NCBI RefSeq assembly: GCF_020991455.1
Contig: NZ_JAJMOX010000003.1
Span: forward strand, 391,616-455,615
DNA length: 64,000 bases
Source: Flavobacterium sp. JAS
GTDB lineage: Bacteria > Bacteroidota > Bacteroidia > Flavobacteriales > Flavobacteriaceae
Reading direction: 5' to 3'
Part shown: in pieces, positions 52,528-63,600 of the stretch
Position numbering within the stretch: the first letter of the stretch is position 1
How the letters are laid out: each line of letters starts with the position of its first letter
Notes under the pieces: generated by a model
Seen by the model: the letters and a program-made list of their open reading frames with translations, nothing else
What the model was told of the DNA's origin: nothing
Database searches by the model: none
Position numbers and translations under genes: made by a program

Positions 52528-52557
52528 AAAAACCACTCTTAAGAGTGGTTTTTTTTT
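52528..52557 (+). terminator. Terminator after rplI
   Basis: A perfect 26-base palindrome (AAAAACCACTCTT then AAGAGTGGTTTTT) followed by further T. It ends the ribosomal protein operon immediately upstream of the next promoter box. Confidence 0.88.
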
Positions 52558-52560
52558 GTC

Positions 52561-52568
52561 TAATTTTG
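52561..52568 (+). promoter_or_regulatory. -7 element (TAATTTTG) of the Oar-like TonB receptor gene
   Basis: Exact TAnnTTTG match directly after the terminator T run, 30 bases before the ATG at 52599. The -33 region overlaps the terminator stem and has no clear TTG. Confidence 0.5.
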
Positions 52569-52598
52569 AGTTTAACCAACTAACTCAAAATCAGTAAA

Positions 52599-55500
52599 AT
52601 GAAAAAGATCTTTGCATTATTGTTATGTGTGTTCTCATTGGCCGTTGCTACTGGGCAAACCACGACTTCGAGTATTAAGGGGATTGTAAAGAGTTCATCA
52701 AATGAACTATTACCGGGTGCTAGTATTTTGGCAATTCATACCCCTACAGGAACTAAATATTCAGCTGTTTCCAATGAAGATGGAAGGTTCAGTATCTTGA
52801 ATATGAGAATTGGAGGCCCTTATAAAATTACAGTAACTTTTGTGGGGTTTCAAAATCAGGAATATACTGATATCAATCTTGATTTGGGAAAACCTTTTAA
52901 TCTGGCTGTTCAATTGGCTGATGAAAGTCAGGCTTTGGATGAGGTTAAAATTGTAGCTAAGGACAAGATTTTTAAAAGCGGAAAGACAGGAGCAGAAACT
53001 ACAATTGGTAGAAGAGAACTAACTGCATTACCTACAATTTCAAGATCGGCTGAAGATTTTACCCGTTTAGAGCCAACTGCAAGCGGTGGTTCTTTTGGAG
53101 GAAGAAACGATCAGTATAATAATTACTCTTTGAACGGCGCAGTTTTTAATAATCCTTTTGGGTTAGATGCTGCAACTCCGGGAGGTCAAACAGGCGCTCA
53201 GCCAATTTCATTAGATGCAATCGAGCAAATTCAGGTTGCAACCGCTCCTTACGATGTTACATTATCTGGTTTTACTGGTGCTTCTGTAAACGCAGTTACA
53301 AAATCCGGAACAAATGAGTTTCACGGTACTGCTTATGCATTTTATAGAAATCAGGATTTGACCGGGGATAAAATTAAGGGAGAAAAAATATTCGTTCCAA
53401 CATTAGAACAAACTCAGGCAGGTTTTAGTTTAGGCGCTCCAATTATTAAAGACAAATTATTTATTTTCGGAAATTTCGAAATTGACAGAAGAAGTGATTT
53501 GGGATCAAATTTTGTGGCTAATAACAACGATGGTGTTACCGGAATTAATGAATCCAGAGTTATGGAATCTGATTTAATTGCAGTTTCAGACGCTTTGGCA
53601 AAATTAGGATATAACACAGGAGCTTATCAGGGTTTTATTCATGAATCGAACTCAAATAAAGGAATTATTAAGGTAGATTGGAATATAAATGATAATCATA
53701 AACTGGCTGTTATTTATAATTTTCTGGATGCTTCAAAAGATAAAACAGCTCACCCAACTGCACTTGGTTTTAGAGGTCCAAATGCTTCGATTTTGCAATT
53801 TCAAAATTCAGGATATCAAATCAATAATAATTTAAGTTCATTTTTAGTTGAGTTGAATTCAAAATTCAGCGAAAGTGTTTCGAATAAATTACAGGCAGGA
53901 TATTCTCATTTTAATGATTACAGAGTGCCATTTTCAGTTCCGGCTCCGGTAATTAATATTCAGGATGGTGCTGGTTCTAACTATATTATTGCGGGTCACG
54001 AGCCATTTTCGATCAATAATACTTTAGATCAAAAAGTAATTCAAATTACAGATAATTTGACTTACACAGTTGGTAAACATGCTTTTACTTTTGGATCTTC
54101 TTTTGAGAAATTCGGATTTAAAAACTCGTTTAACTTAGCTGGTTATGATAATTTTGGTAACCCGAATGGATATGCAGGAACTTTTTTTACTCCGTATTTC
54201 ACAACACAAGACTTTTTAGATGATGCAGCTCAACCTTATGCTACAAGTATTATTGCGCAAAATCTTAAGTATGCACAAGACGTTTTTAATACTAAAAGTC
54301 AGTTTGAAGTTGGAACTGACGGCGGATGGAAACTGGCTGAATTAAACGTTGGTCAATTGGCGTTTTATGCTCAGGATGATTTTAGTGTAAATGATGATTT
54401 TAAATTATCTGTAGGGTTGAGAATTGATAAACCATTGTATTTTAATACTGCTGATTTGATTCAGAAATATATTGATACAGATAACGGTGGTTCAGGTCGC
54501 GATAATAATATTGATTATTATAATCCGCAAACAGGTCAGGCTGTTAAGTTGATTTCTACAGATTTGCCAAGTGACAGGATTCTTTGGTCACCTAGAGTCG
54601 GTTTTAACTGGGATGTAAATGGTGATGCAACTTCTCAGCTTCGTGGAGGATCTGGAATTTTTACAGGTAGAATTCCTTTTGTTTGGTTAGGAAATCAGGT
54701 TAGTGGAGCTGATGATAGCTTTTTGCAAATTATGGATCCGGATTATAAATGGCCTCAAGTGTGGAGAACAAGCTTAGGTTTTGATCATAGATTTAAGAGT
54801 AATTATATCCTGACACTTGATTTGTCTTATAATAAAGATATTAATGCGGTACAGGTTCAAAATTGGGGTTTAAAGCCTCCAACAGGAACATTGGCTGGTA
54901 TCGATAACAGAGCAATTTATGTTGCAGCTGATCACGGTGCAAATAATGCTTATGTAATGACTAATTCGAATAAAGGAAGTGCTTTTAATGCAACGATTAA
55001 AGTGCAAAAAACTTTTGAAAATGGTTTGTATGCAAGTATTGCTTATAATTATTTAAAATCAAAAGATGTGAATTCTATTGAAGCTGAGATTACAGGTGAT
55101 GCTTTTGCTTTTAATCCGGCATTAGGAAATGTGAACAATGCTGTTCTTTCAAATTCTAAATATGGAGATAATCATCGTTTTATTGGTGTAGCTTCTAAAA
55201 AATGGAAATACGGAAAGGATAAATGGGCAACGACCGTTTCAACCTTTCTTGAATATGCTCAGGGCGGACGTTTTAATTATACTTACGGAGGTGATATTAA
55301 TGGAGACGGTTCTGCTGTAAATGATTTAATTTATATACCAACAACTGCAGAAATAGGTTTAATGAATTTTAGCGCACCAGGACAAGGTGAGGCGTTTGAT
55401 AAATTTATTTCTCAGGATGATTATATGAAAAACCACAGAGGGCAATATGCGGATCGTTATGGTGCTATATCTCCATGGAGAGGAAGATGTGATCTTAAAT

Positions 55501-55769
55501 TGATGCAGGATTATAATTTTAAGATTTCATCAGCATCTGAAAAAAAGAACACAATTCAGTTCAGTATTGATATTTTGAATTTTGGTAATTTAATAAATTC
55601 TGATTGGGGAGTTGTTCAGGTGCCAACAAGTGTTCAGCCAATTGGGGTGACTGTTGTGGGGAATACTCCAACATATACATTTAATAATACACAAACTAAA
55701 ACTTTTAGTTACGATGCGAGTTTAACCTCGAGATGGCAGGCTCAATTTGGTATCAGATACATTTTTTAG
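52599..55769 (+). CDS. TonB-dependent receptor, Oar-like
   Basis: An outer membrane TonB-dependent receptor of 1056 residues without a SusD partner. Signal peptide ends AVATGQ, then a CarboxypepD_reg-like domain (about 25-115, SSIKGIVKSSSNELLPGAS), a plug with GGSFGGRNDQYNNYSLNGA and VATAPYDVTLSGFTGASVNAV (about 155-235), and a long barrel ending in RWQAQFGIRYIF. The plug sequence and length match the Oar-type receptors of Bacteroidota and myxobacteria, whose ligands are mostly unknown. It stands alone, behind its own promoter box and before a terminator. Confidence 0.92.
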   Translation: MKKIFALLLCVFSLAVATGQTTTSSIKGIVKSSSNELLPGASILAIHTPTGTKYSAVSNEDGRFSILNMRIGGPYKITVTFVGFQNQEYTDINLDLGKPFNLAVQLADESQALDEVKIVAKDKIFKSGKTGAETTIGRRELTALPTISRSAEDFTRLEPTASGGSFGGRNDQYNNYSLNGAVFNNPFGLDAATPGGQTGAQPISLDAIEQIQVATAPYDVTLSGFTGASVNAVTKSGTNEFHGTAYAFYRNQDLTGDKIKGEKIFVPTLEQTQAGFSLGAPIIKDKLFIFGNFEIDRRSDLGSNFVANNNDGVTGINESRVMESDLIAVSDALAKLGYNTGAYQGFIHESNSNKGIIKVDWNINDNHKLAVIYNFLDASKDKTAHPTALGFRGPNASILQFQNSGYQINNNLSSFLVELNSKFSESVSNKLQAGYSHFNDYRVPFSVPAPVINIQDGAGSNYIIAGHEPFSINNTLDQKVIQITDNLTYTVGKHAFTFGSSFEKFGFKNSFNLAGYDNFGNPNGYAGTFFTPYFTTQDFLDDAAQPYATSIIAQNLKYAQDVFNTKSQFEVGTDGGWKLAELNVGQLAFYAQDDFSVNDDFKLSVGLRIDKPLYFNTADLIQKYIDTDNGGSGRDNNIDYYNPQTGQAVKLISTDLPSDRILWSPRVGFNWDVNGDATSQLRGGSGIFTGRIPFVWLGNQVSGADDSFLQIMDPDYKWPQVWRTSLGFDHRFKSNYILTLDLSYNKDINAVQVQNWGLKPPTGTLAGIDNRAIYVAADHGANNAYVMTNSNKGSAFNATIKVQKTFENGLYASIAYNYLKSKDVNSIEAEITGDAFAFNPALGNVNNAVLSNSKYGDNHRFIGVASKKWKYGKDKWATTVSTFLEYAQGGRFNYTYGGDINGDGSAVNDLIYIPTTAEIGLMNFSAPGQGEAFDKFISQDDYMKNHRGQYADRYGAISPWRGRCDLKLMQDYNFKISSASEKKNTIQFSIDILNFGNLINSDWGVVQVPTSVQPIGVTVVGNTPTYTFNNTQTKTFSYDASLTSRWQAQFGIRYIF

Positions 55770-55793
55770 TAAAGCAAAAAAAGTTATAAATTT

Positions 55794-55819
55794 GCCTTCG
55801 CATTTGCGAGGGCTTTTTT
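55794..55819 (+). terminator. Terminator after the Oar-like receptor gene
   Basis: GCCTTCGC (55794-55801) pairs with GCGAGGGC (55806-55813, one wobble) across a 4-base loop, followed by a T run. Confidence 0.82.
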
Positions 55820-55877
55820 ATGGATTATAAAATTTTATAAAAGCTCTTTTAAAGGTGTTTTAATACAAAAATAAACA

Positions 55878-56351
55878 ATGAAATACGCAAGATTAACAAA
55901 AGAGCAATTTGATGAATTGCACGCAGAATTCGCTAGTTTTTTAGCTACTCAGGCAATTGATAAAACAGAGTGGGATTCTCTTAAATTAAATAAACCGGAA
56001 GTTGCTGAACAGGAGTTAGATGTTTTTTCAGATTTAATTTGGGAAGGTGTTTTATCAAGAGCTGAATATTTAGAGCATTTCTCTAAAAATCATATCTTTT
56101 TGTTTCAGTGTTTTGAGGAGCATGTTCAGTCGATAGTATTGAAATCATTGGTTCCGGAAACTGATTTTTTGACTAAAGATGGTTTACAGTGGCTGAGTGA
56201 TAATATGTTTACGGAGAACATTGAAATGAAAGTTGGAAAAAAAGTATTTACAGAAGATAGAAATGTATCTATTTTTGAATTAATCCAACAGGGAGCATTT
56301 TTAAGCGACGGACAATTATTTACTCAAATTAATACTATTATTGAGTCTTAG
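55878..56351 (+). CDS. DUF6495 family protein
   Basis: A 157-residue cytoplasmic helical protein: KYARLTKEQFDELHAEFASF at the start, DVFSDLIWEGVLSRAEYLEHFS in the middle. The pattern matches a small flavobacterial family now called DUF6495, whose role is unknown. It follows the TonB receptor gene by 108 bases behind a terminator and ends in its own terminator. Confidence 0.8.
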   Translation: MKYARLTKEQFDELHAEFASFLATQAIDKTEWDSLKLNKPEVAEQELDVFSDLIWEGVLSRAEYLEHFSKNHIFLFQCFEEHVQSIVLKSLVPETDFLTKDGLQWLSDNMFTENIEMKVGKKVFTEDRNVSIFELIQQGAFLSDGQLFTQINTIIES

Positions 56352-56372
56352 TTTTGATTATAGAATGTTTTA

Positions 56373-56412
56373 AGAGGTAAATAATTGATATTTAATTATT
56401 TACCTCTTTTTT
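56373..56412 (+). terminator. Terminator after the DUF6495 gene
   Basis: A perfect 14-bp stem (56373-56386 with 56394-56407) with a 7-base loop, followed by a T run. Confidence 0.85.
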
Positions 56413-57601
56413 ATTTTTTTAACTTTTGTTTATACTTTTTATTTTTTTTTCACCCGTATTTCTACGCTTTTTTTTTGGATTATTTAAAGAATCTTTATTT
56501 GTATTGAAAAATGCAGGTTTTAGTCTTTATTTAGGCACTTTTATTTCAATTTCAATCGATTGCCGTATTTAAAAAGTAGGATTTTACTTATTTTATTAGA
56601 AAATTATGAAAAAATTTGTTTTTTTTTGTGATAACCATAACATTCATTATTGCTTTAAAACTATTGGTTTTTATGATATTTTGAAGTTTTAAGGAGATCT
56701 TCGTCTTTCTTAAAATTGAAAAAATAAGAATTTTAGGCTTGTTTTGTAAGTTTGTTTTTTCTAATTTTAGAATAGAAAAGTTAAACAAAGTGATTTTGTC
56801 TACTTTTTCAAGAACAACTAAGATTAAGTTATTTGATTACTTTTTTTTTAAAATTAATTCAAATTGTAATTTTAGGTTTTGCCAGAATTTAAAGTTGAAA
56901 ATTTTGCTAATAATTTAATTAGTTTGCTTATGGAATTGACAATTACTTTCTTCATCAAGTTTGCATTAGGTGTCCATATTTTTTTAGCTTTATTTTTTAT
57001 TCTCCTGAATAAAATTAAGTTTATCCCCAAACTTGATCTTACTTCATTAGTAAGTTTATTTCATAACTTTTTTCATTATATTGATTTTTCATTTCCGAAC
57101 CCCAGCCAGCGTTCGAGTTAATGAATAGTATTCCTGTGTTTATATTTCTGTAAATCCGAAATATTTTATACGAATGATAATGCATTCAATATTTAGAATT
57201 CTATTCTAAAATATAGATTGATTAATCAACTTTCTATAATTATTGAATCATACTATATATTTTTAATAGAATATCCCCAAAATTCTATCTAAACGTAAAT
57301 TTTCTTTTGAAAATTAAACCTTCTGCAAATCATTCCTTTAGGAAGTCTGATTAAGATCAGTATTTCTCAAAAGTTTTGAGCTATTTTCTATTCAAACAGG
57401 ATAGAAGATGTTCTTTAGTATGCTTCGGTATACTTAATTAATACAGCATAATTTTTTTAATGAAATTTAATTTATTGTCTTATTTAATAAGGCTTTACGT
57501 TTAGGGTTTAACTAATTGAGTTTTAACGTTTTTTGAATTGCTTAAGCATACGTGCTTATCGCAAGAGGTGTTTTATTGTCCATTTTCTAATCTTCCAAAT
57601 T
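56413..57601. other. 1.19-kb AT-rich, gene-poor region before the giant surface protein
   Basis: No convincing gene is present; an 80-codon hydrophobic frame at 56879-57121 has no good start and no recognisable family. No exact TAnnTTTG promoter was found. The last 270 bases carry a series of small palindromes: TTCC/GGAA (57333-57344), CTGAT/ATCAG (57347-57360), CTCAAAA/TTTTGAG (57366-57380), AGTATGC/GTATACT around a TTCG loop (57417-57434), and TAAGCA/TGCTTA (57543-57558). It probably contains a long leader for the 57602 gene. Confidence 0.45.
57417..57434 (+). promoter_or_regulatory. Hairpin with C(UUCG)G tetraloop in the presumed leader of the giant gene
   Basis: AGTATGC TTCG GTATACT forms a 7-bp stem (one G-U pair) closed by C-G over a UUCG loop, the most stable class of RNA tetraloop. 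It is 168 bases before the ATG at 57602. Confidence 0.45.
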
Positions 57602-60600
57602 ATGAAAAAAACATTTACTTTTTATGATCTCATTGTAAAGAAGAGATTATTTGGTTTGCTGTTTCTATTGCTTTTTTGCAATAAAAACTTTGCGCAAACT
57701 TTTTGTAGACCAGACTCACAGACTAATAGTACTGGTGGCCTTTTATGCTTAGGAATGAGTGTCACGAATCCAAATAATGCATTTGATTCAAGCATGACAA
57801 CTTACGCAGCAATTACAAACACGCTTGGTTTGGCTTGTTTTGCACAAGAAACATTACATTTTAACCAGACTGCAAAAGCAGGAGACCAAATAGTAATATA
57901 TTTTGGTGAAGGAAATGGATTGTTAGATGTTGGTTTATTATCAAATGCGACTATTCAGGCAAAAAACGGACCAGCTAATGTTGGTGGTTCGGTTGCGATG
58001 AATAATCCGTTGTTAAATCTTCAATTATTGTCTGGTGGTAATACTGCGGTAATCAAATACACATTGCCCGGAGATGCCAATCAGATACAAATTCAATCGG
58101 GAGGGCTTTTATCTTTATTAGTAAATTTAAGGATTTATGATGTACGATTGCAATTTGCAAAACCTACTATTACCGGAGGAGAGACACAGTCTATATGCTC
58201 TGGTCAATCTATTGCACTTACTGCAACTGCAGCTGCTGGAACAACACTTGCCTGGTATGATTCTCCAACATCTACCACGGCACTTTCGAACATTGGTACA
58301 TTTACAACACCCACTTTAACAACTACAACTACTTATTATGTAAGTACTTCAAGAGTTGCGGGTTGCGAAAGCAGTGAGCGATTACCGGTAACTATAACTG
58401 TTATTGATCCTATATTACCAACTATTAGTAGTACTGGCACCGCGATTTGTTCTTCGGGACCAACTCAGGCAACTACATTATCGGTTGTAAATCCGGTACC
58501 TGGAACGACTTATTCCTGGTTTAACACGCCAACAAATGGTGTAGCATTGGCAACCGGAACGACTTATACCCCGACTGTACCAACTGGTGTTACTAATTTT
58601 TATGTTGAGGCTTCAATTGGGGCATGTAAAACAGCAACCAGAACTGCGGTTTCTGTTACCTCGACTCCGGTTCCTGCACTTGCCACGGTACTGACACAAA
58701 GTGTAACGATATTATCTGGACAAAATGCTACTTTAAATGCCTCAACACCTGAGGCTAATGTTGTTTTAGATTGGTATGATGTACCTACTGGAGGTATAAA
58801 ATTACTGGGAAATTCTAATAGTTTTACTACTCCAATCTTAACGGCGACTAAAACATATTATGTTGAGTCACGCAATACTATTGGTGGCTGCGTTAGTGCT
58901 ACGAGAGTGCCTGTGACTGTAACAGTTTTGCCTGTTGCATTAGGAGGATGTTTAGAAGCAAATAGTCAGCAAACAAGTCAAAACGGACTTTGCTTACTTT
59001 GCTCTTCTACAACACCAGACAATTCTGTGGATGGAAATAGTCTTACAGCTGCTCGACTTACACTTCCGGTAGGTTTATTAAACGGATGGATTCAACAAAC
59101 ATTACAATTTAATAATCCTGGAAAAACAGGTGATATTGTAGATGTAGAATTGGAATTGCCAGGAGGTATTGCTGATCTTTCGTTATTAGGAGCTGTTAGT
59201 TTGGCAACTTATAATGGCGCAACTTACAACAATGATAGAATTTCTGCGACTAATCCTTTGGTTACTTTACAGCTACTATCAGGAAATCGGTTTAGAGCTA
59301 GTATCGTTGCCGGTGCTAATTTTGATCGTGTCGAAATTAGACTAGGCGGTTTGGTAACTGCTTTAACAAATTTAGATATTTATCAGGCAACTTATAGATA
59401 TAAAGCACCAACTATAACTGGTAACACTACGATTTGCGGTGGATTAACAACAACGTTAACAGCTAGTACTGCTTTAGGAGAAACTATAAAATGGTATGAT
59501 GCTTTAACAGGAGGAAATTTGTTGGCTAGTACCGCAGCTTTTACAACTCCGGCGTTAACAACTAATACAACTTATTATGTAGAAGTTACTCGTAATGGTT
59601 GTGTAAACAGCGAAAGAAATCCTGTTGTAGTTACAGTAAATAATCCAATAGCACCAGCCTCAGTTGTTCCAACTCCGCTAAATTTATGTAGTGGAGAAAC
59701 AACTACAATTGTGGTTCAAAATCCGGTTGTAGGCACGACCTATAATTGGTATGATGCGGCTTCTGGCGGAAATTTAGTATTTACAGGTACTAGTTATACA
59801 ACACCAAGTTTAACTGCTTCTGTAACTTATCATGTTGAAGCTGTAATTGGAAGTTGTTTAAGCACAACACGTACACCTGTAAGTGTAAATGTTAGTCAAC
59901 CACCTGCAGCACCTGTTCCTGTATCTTCAAGTGTAGTGATTCAGTCAGGTCAGAGTGTGATGTTGGCTGTAACAAATACTGCCGGGTTTCAGTATGACTG
60001 GTATGATGCTCCAACGGCAGGAAATCTTTTACAAGGTAATAGCAGTACGTATACACCTAGTCCGGCTTTGACAGCAAATACAACATTTTATGTTGAGGCG
60101 ACAGATTCAGCAACAGGTTGTAAGAGTAGTACAAGAGCTGTAATTAATGTTATCGTAATTAGTGCAATTAGCAGTTGTTTACAACCCAATGCACAAGCAG
60201 TAACTGTCGATCCCGGCTTATTATGTGTTTTATGTAATTCTGCTAATGACGCTAACTCTGTTGACGGAAATGCAAATACATTTGCTTCTTTAACTATAAC
60301 TGCGGGAGTACTTAATTCATACATACAACAACAACTAACTTTTCCTACACCTGGTGAAGCTGGAGATATTATAGATATCGAATTAGAATTACCTGGAGGT
60401 CTTGCTGATTTGGCATTATTGGGATCTGTTAGTATTGCAACTTATAATGGAGTTGTCTATAATAATGATAGACTTGCAATAAACAATAATCTATTGAATT
60501 TGCAGGTTTTGTCAGGAAATAAATTTAAAGTTAGTTTTCCAACATCTGCAGTATTTAATAAAGTTGAAATTAGATTAGGAGCACTAGTAGGTTTATTAAC

Positions 60601-63600
60601 TACTTTGAATATTTATGGCGCTTCTTATAGATTTCCAAATGCAACAATAACAGGAGCGACGGCTCCAATTTGTTCTGGAGGAACTGCTACATTATCAGCA
60701 TCTTCTACCGGAACGGAAACATTTGCATGGTACGACTCTCCAACAGGAGGAAGTATAGTAGCGGTTAATCCAACTCTTCCATTAGCTGGAACTACAACTT
60801 ATTATTTAGAAGCTACGCGTGCTGGATGTATTAATAGTGTTCGTCAGCCTGTTACGATAAATGTATTAGATGTTCCAACGGATGCAAATATTACAATTGC
60901 AAGTCCTTTGACGGCTTCTTGTGTCGGAGGTATTGTATTGGCTCCAACATCAGCTTTAGCGGGAGCTACATTCAAATATTATACAGATCAAAATAAAACA
61001 CTGGAGATTACAACTGGAACTATAGCGGGAGTAACCTATGTTAAAGATGGCACAACAGGAGCTCTGACAATTAGCGGACTTATTGCAGCTAACGCTCCTT
61101 ATACTTATTATGTTTCGGTTCTTAACGGAGGAATCTGCGAGAATATAAACGGAACATTAAAAGAAGTTGTTGTAAACTATCCAGTAGGTTCGGCTTTGAC
61201 CGTTACGCCAACTTTGATTGGTTGTGCTAAAGCAAATCTAAAAGATGCTATTACAAATTTTGATACATCAGGAAATACAACTTATACTTTCTTTGATCCT
61301 TCAAATAATCCAATAACTGAGCAAGCTGCGGCAAACATTACAGTTAATGGCAACTATTCAATTCAGGCCCAAACAACAGGTGTTGATTGTCCTTCGGTTA
61401 AGTTACCGGTAGCAGTTACAATTAATCCGTTGCCAACCTTAACGAATGTAACAAATTCTATAGCAGTTACAACAGGAACTTCAGTTGCATTATCTGCAAC
61501 ATCTAATGGAACAATTACCTGGTATGATCCTCAAGGTAATGTTTTACCAACAAATAATACAGGAATCCTTAATACTGTAGGTGTTTATACTTATACTGTA
61601 ATAGCCAGTAGTGGAACTTGTACTACTAGCCAGACAGTTACCATTAGCGTTATTGATCCAGCGGCGTGTGATGCATTACTAGAAAGAGTATATGCTAATA
61701 CACAATCATCAGGGTCAATTATAACTGGTGGAGTATCAAATGGACCTTTGGCTGTTGATGGTGATCCAAGTACATTCGCTACAATAACTACCGGTTTAGG
61801 ACTTTTAGGTATAGGAACTACATGGCAAATTTTACAATGGCCAACAACTATTGCTAAAGGAACTCCTGTAACAGTAAAATTAGGCTTAGCCAATAGTGCA
61901 GTTGCAGTTGCGCAAAGTATTTCTGTAGTGGGTACTAAACGTGATGGCTCTAATAATCCTATTGATATTGGAACTTTACAATCAGCTTCAGGATCATTAC
62001 TGAACTTATTGCCAGGTCAAAATTCATTCGAATTTACATTTGTTCCTTCTAATACTTCTGGACCTCAGGATTATGATGGTATTAGAGTGCAACTAGGATC
62101 TCTTCTTAGTCTTGCACAAAACATCAATGTTTATGACGCTCATTATAGTAAACAAGTAACTCAAATTGCTTGTGGAAAAGGTGATATAGAAGATATTTTC
62201 TACGGAGTAAGAGATTTAGGAGTAGGAGCATTAACAGCTACTGTTGGTGTTTCTAATGCCTGGAATGTTGCTGATGGAGATGTTGCGACTTATGCAACAA
62301 TGTTTAGTGGAGTAGGTGTACTTGCTGCCGCTGAACTTACAGCAAAATTTAGAACACCATCTATGGTTGGTGATAGTTTAAGAATTACGATCTCAAAACC
62401 GGGAACAATTTTAAATCTTAATTTGCTTACTGGATTCACAATTCAGCTTTATTCAGGAAATATTCCTGTTGGTGGACCAATAGAAAACACAAGCAGCTTA
62501 TTGACTTTAAAATTACTTTCAGGAGATACGATGGCAATGACAATCGTTGCACCTCAAACGGAGCCTTATGATAAAGTTGTAATTACTTTTGGAGGAGTTG
62601 CAAGTGTTTTAGATGAACTTAGAGTTCACACAATTGATCGTGTAACAAATACCAAAGTTATTGGAAGTGATCCTGATAATAAAGTCACGGTCTGCCCCGG
62701 AACAGATATTACGCTCACGGTTCCGCCAAAACCTTGTGCGAATTATGCCTGGTATGATTCTCCAACAGGAGGAAACCAAGTAGCCACTGGTCAAACTTAT
62801 ACACTTCCGGCTACATTAGCTCCTGGTACATATAAATATTATATTCAACCAATTCGTTATGGCTGTCCAGCCTTAGAAAGAGGTGAAGTTACTGTAGTTG
62901 TAAGAGCAACCACTCCTGCAAGTGCAATAGCAAATGTGACAATAAATGGAGGAAACAATACTATAATTTGTGCCGAAGATGGTAAAGTAACATTAGATGC
63001 AGTTTTAAATGCTTTACCAGTACTTACTAACCCAGTATATCACTGGTATAAATTTGACGGTACAACAAGTGTGGTAGTGGCTGGTGAAACAACTTCTAAA
63101 TTAGTATTGACAGGATTAACTCCTGGAACTTATACTTATTATGTAGGAGTTAGTTCTGATGAGTTTTGTGAAACTATGGAAGCCGATAGAAAACAAGTAA
63201 CATTCACAATTTTACCAACTTCACTTGAAACTGATATTGTGGTAGATAATGCTTCTATTTGTCATGATACAGATGCGGTATTGACACCAACAAGTACTTT
63301 GACCAATCCAGTATTCTTCTGGTATTTAGATGCTAATAAAACTCAGCCTATTTTTAGTGGAGTAATTGGAGGAGTAACTTATACCGTTAGTGGTACAGGA
63401 GTTTTAACAGCTTCAGGATTAACAACGGCTATGAGTCCTATTAGTTATTATGTAGCTGTTACAAGTGACAATACATGTCAGAATAAAAATGGCGAACTTA
63501 AAATAGTAACCGTAATTGTTAATGATCCTCCTACGCCAACGACGAATGATACAACGCAAGATTTCTGTTTAGTAAGTAATCCAACCGTTGCAAATCTTCA

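Noticed and set aside
56879..57121. 80-codon hydrophobic plus-strand frame in the gap before the giant gene
   Set aside because: It starts with TTG, has no promoter or ribosome site and its composition reflects the AT-rich sequence. A tiny membrane protein cannot be fully excluded.
60088..60324. Minus-strand frames inside the giant Ig-repeat gene (also near 61591 and 63688)
   Set aside because: They are antisense shadows of the repetitive Thr/Ala-rich coding sequence, while the plus-strand frame is open for 2133 codons.
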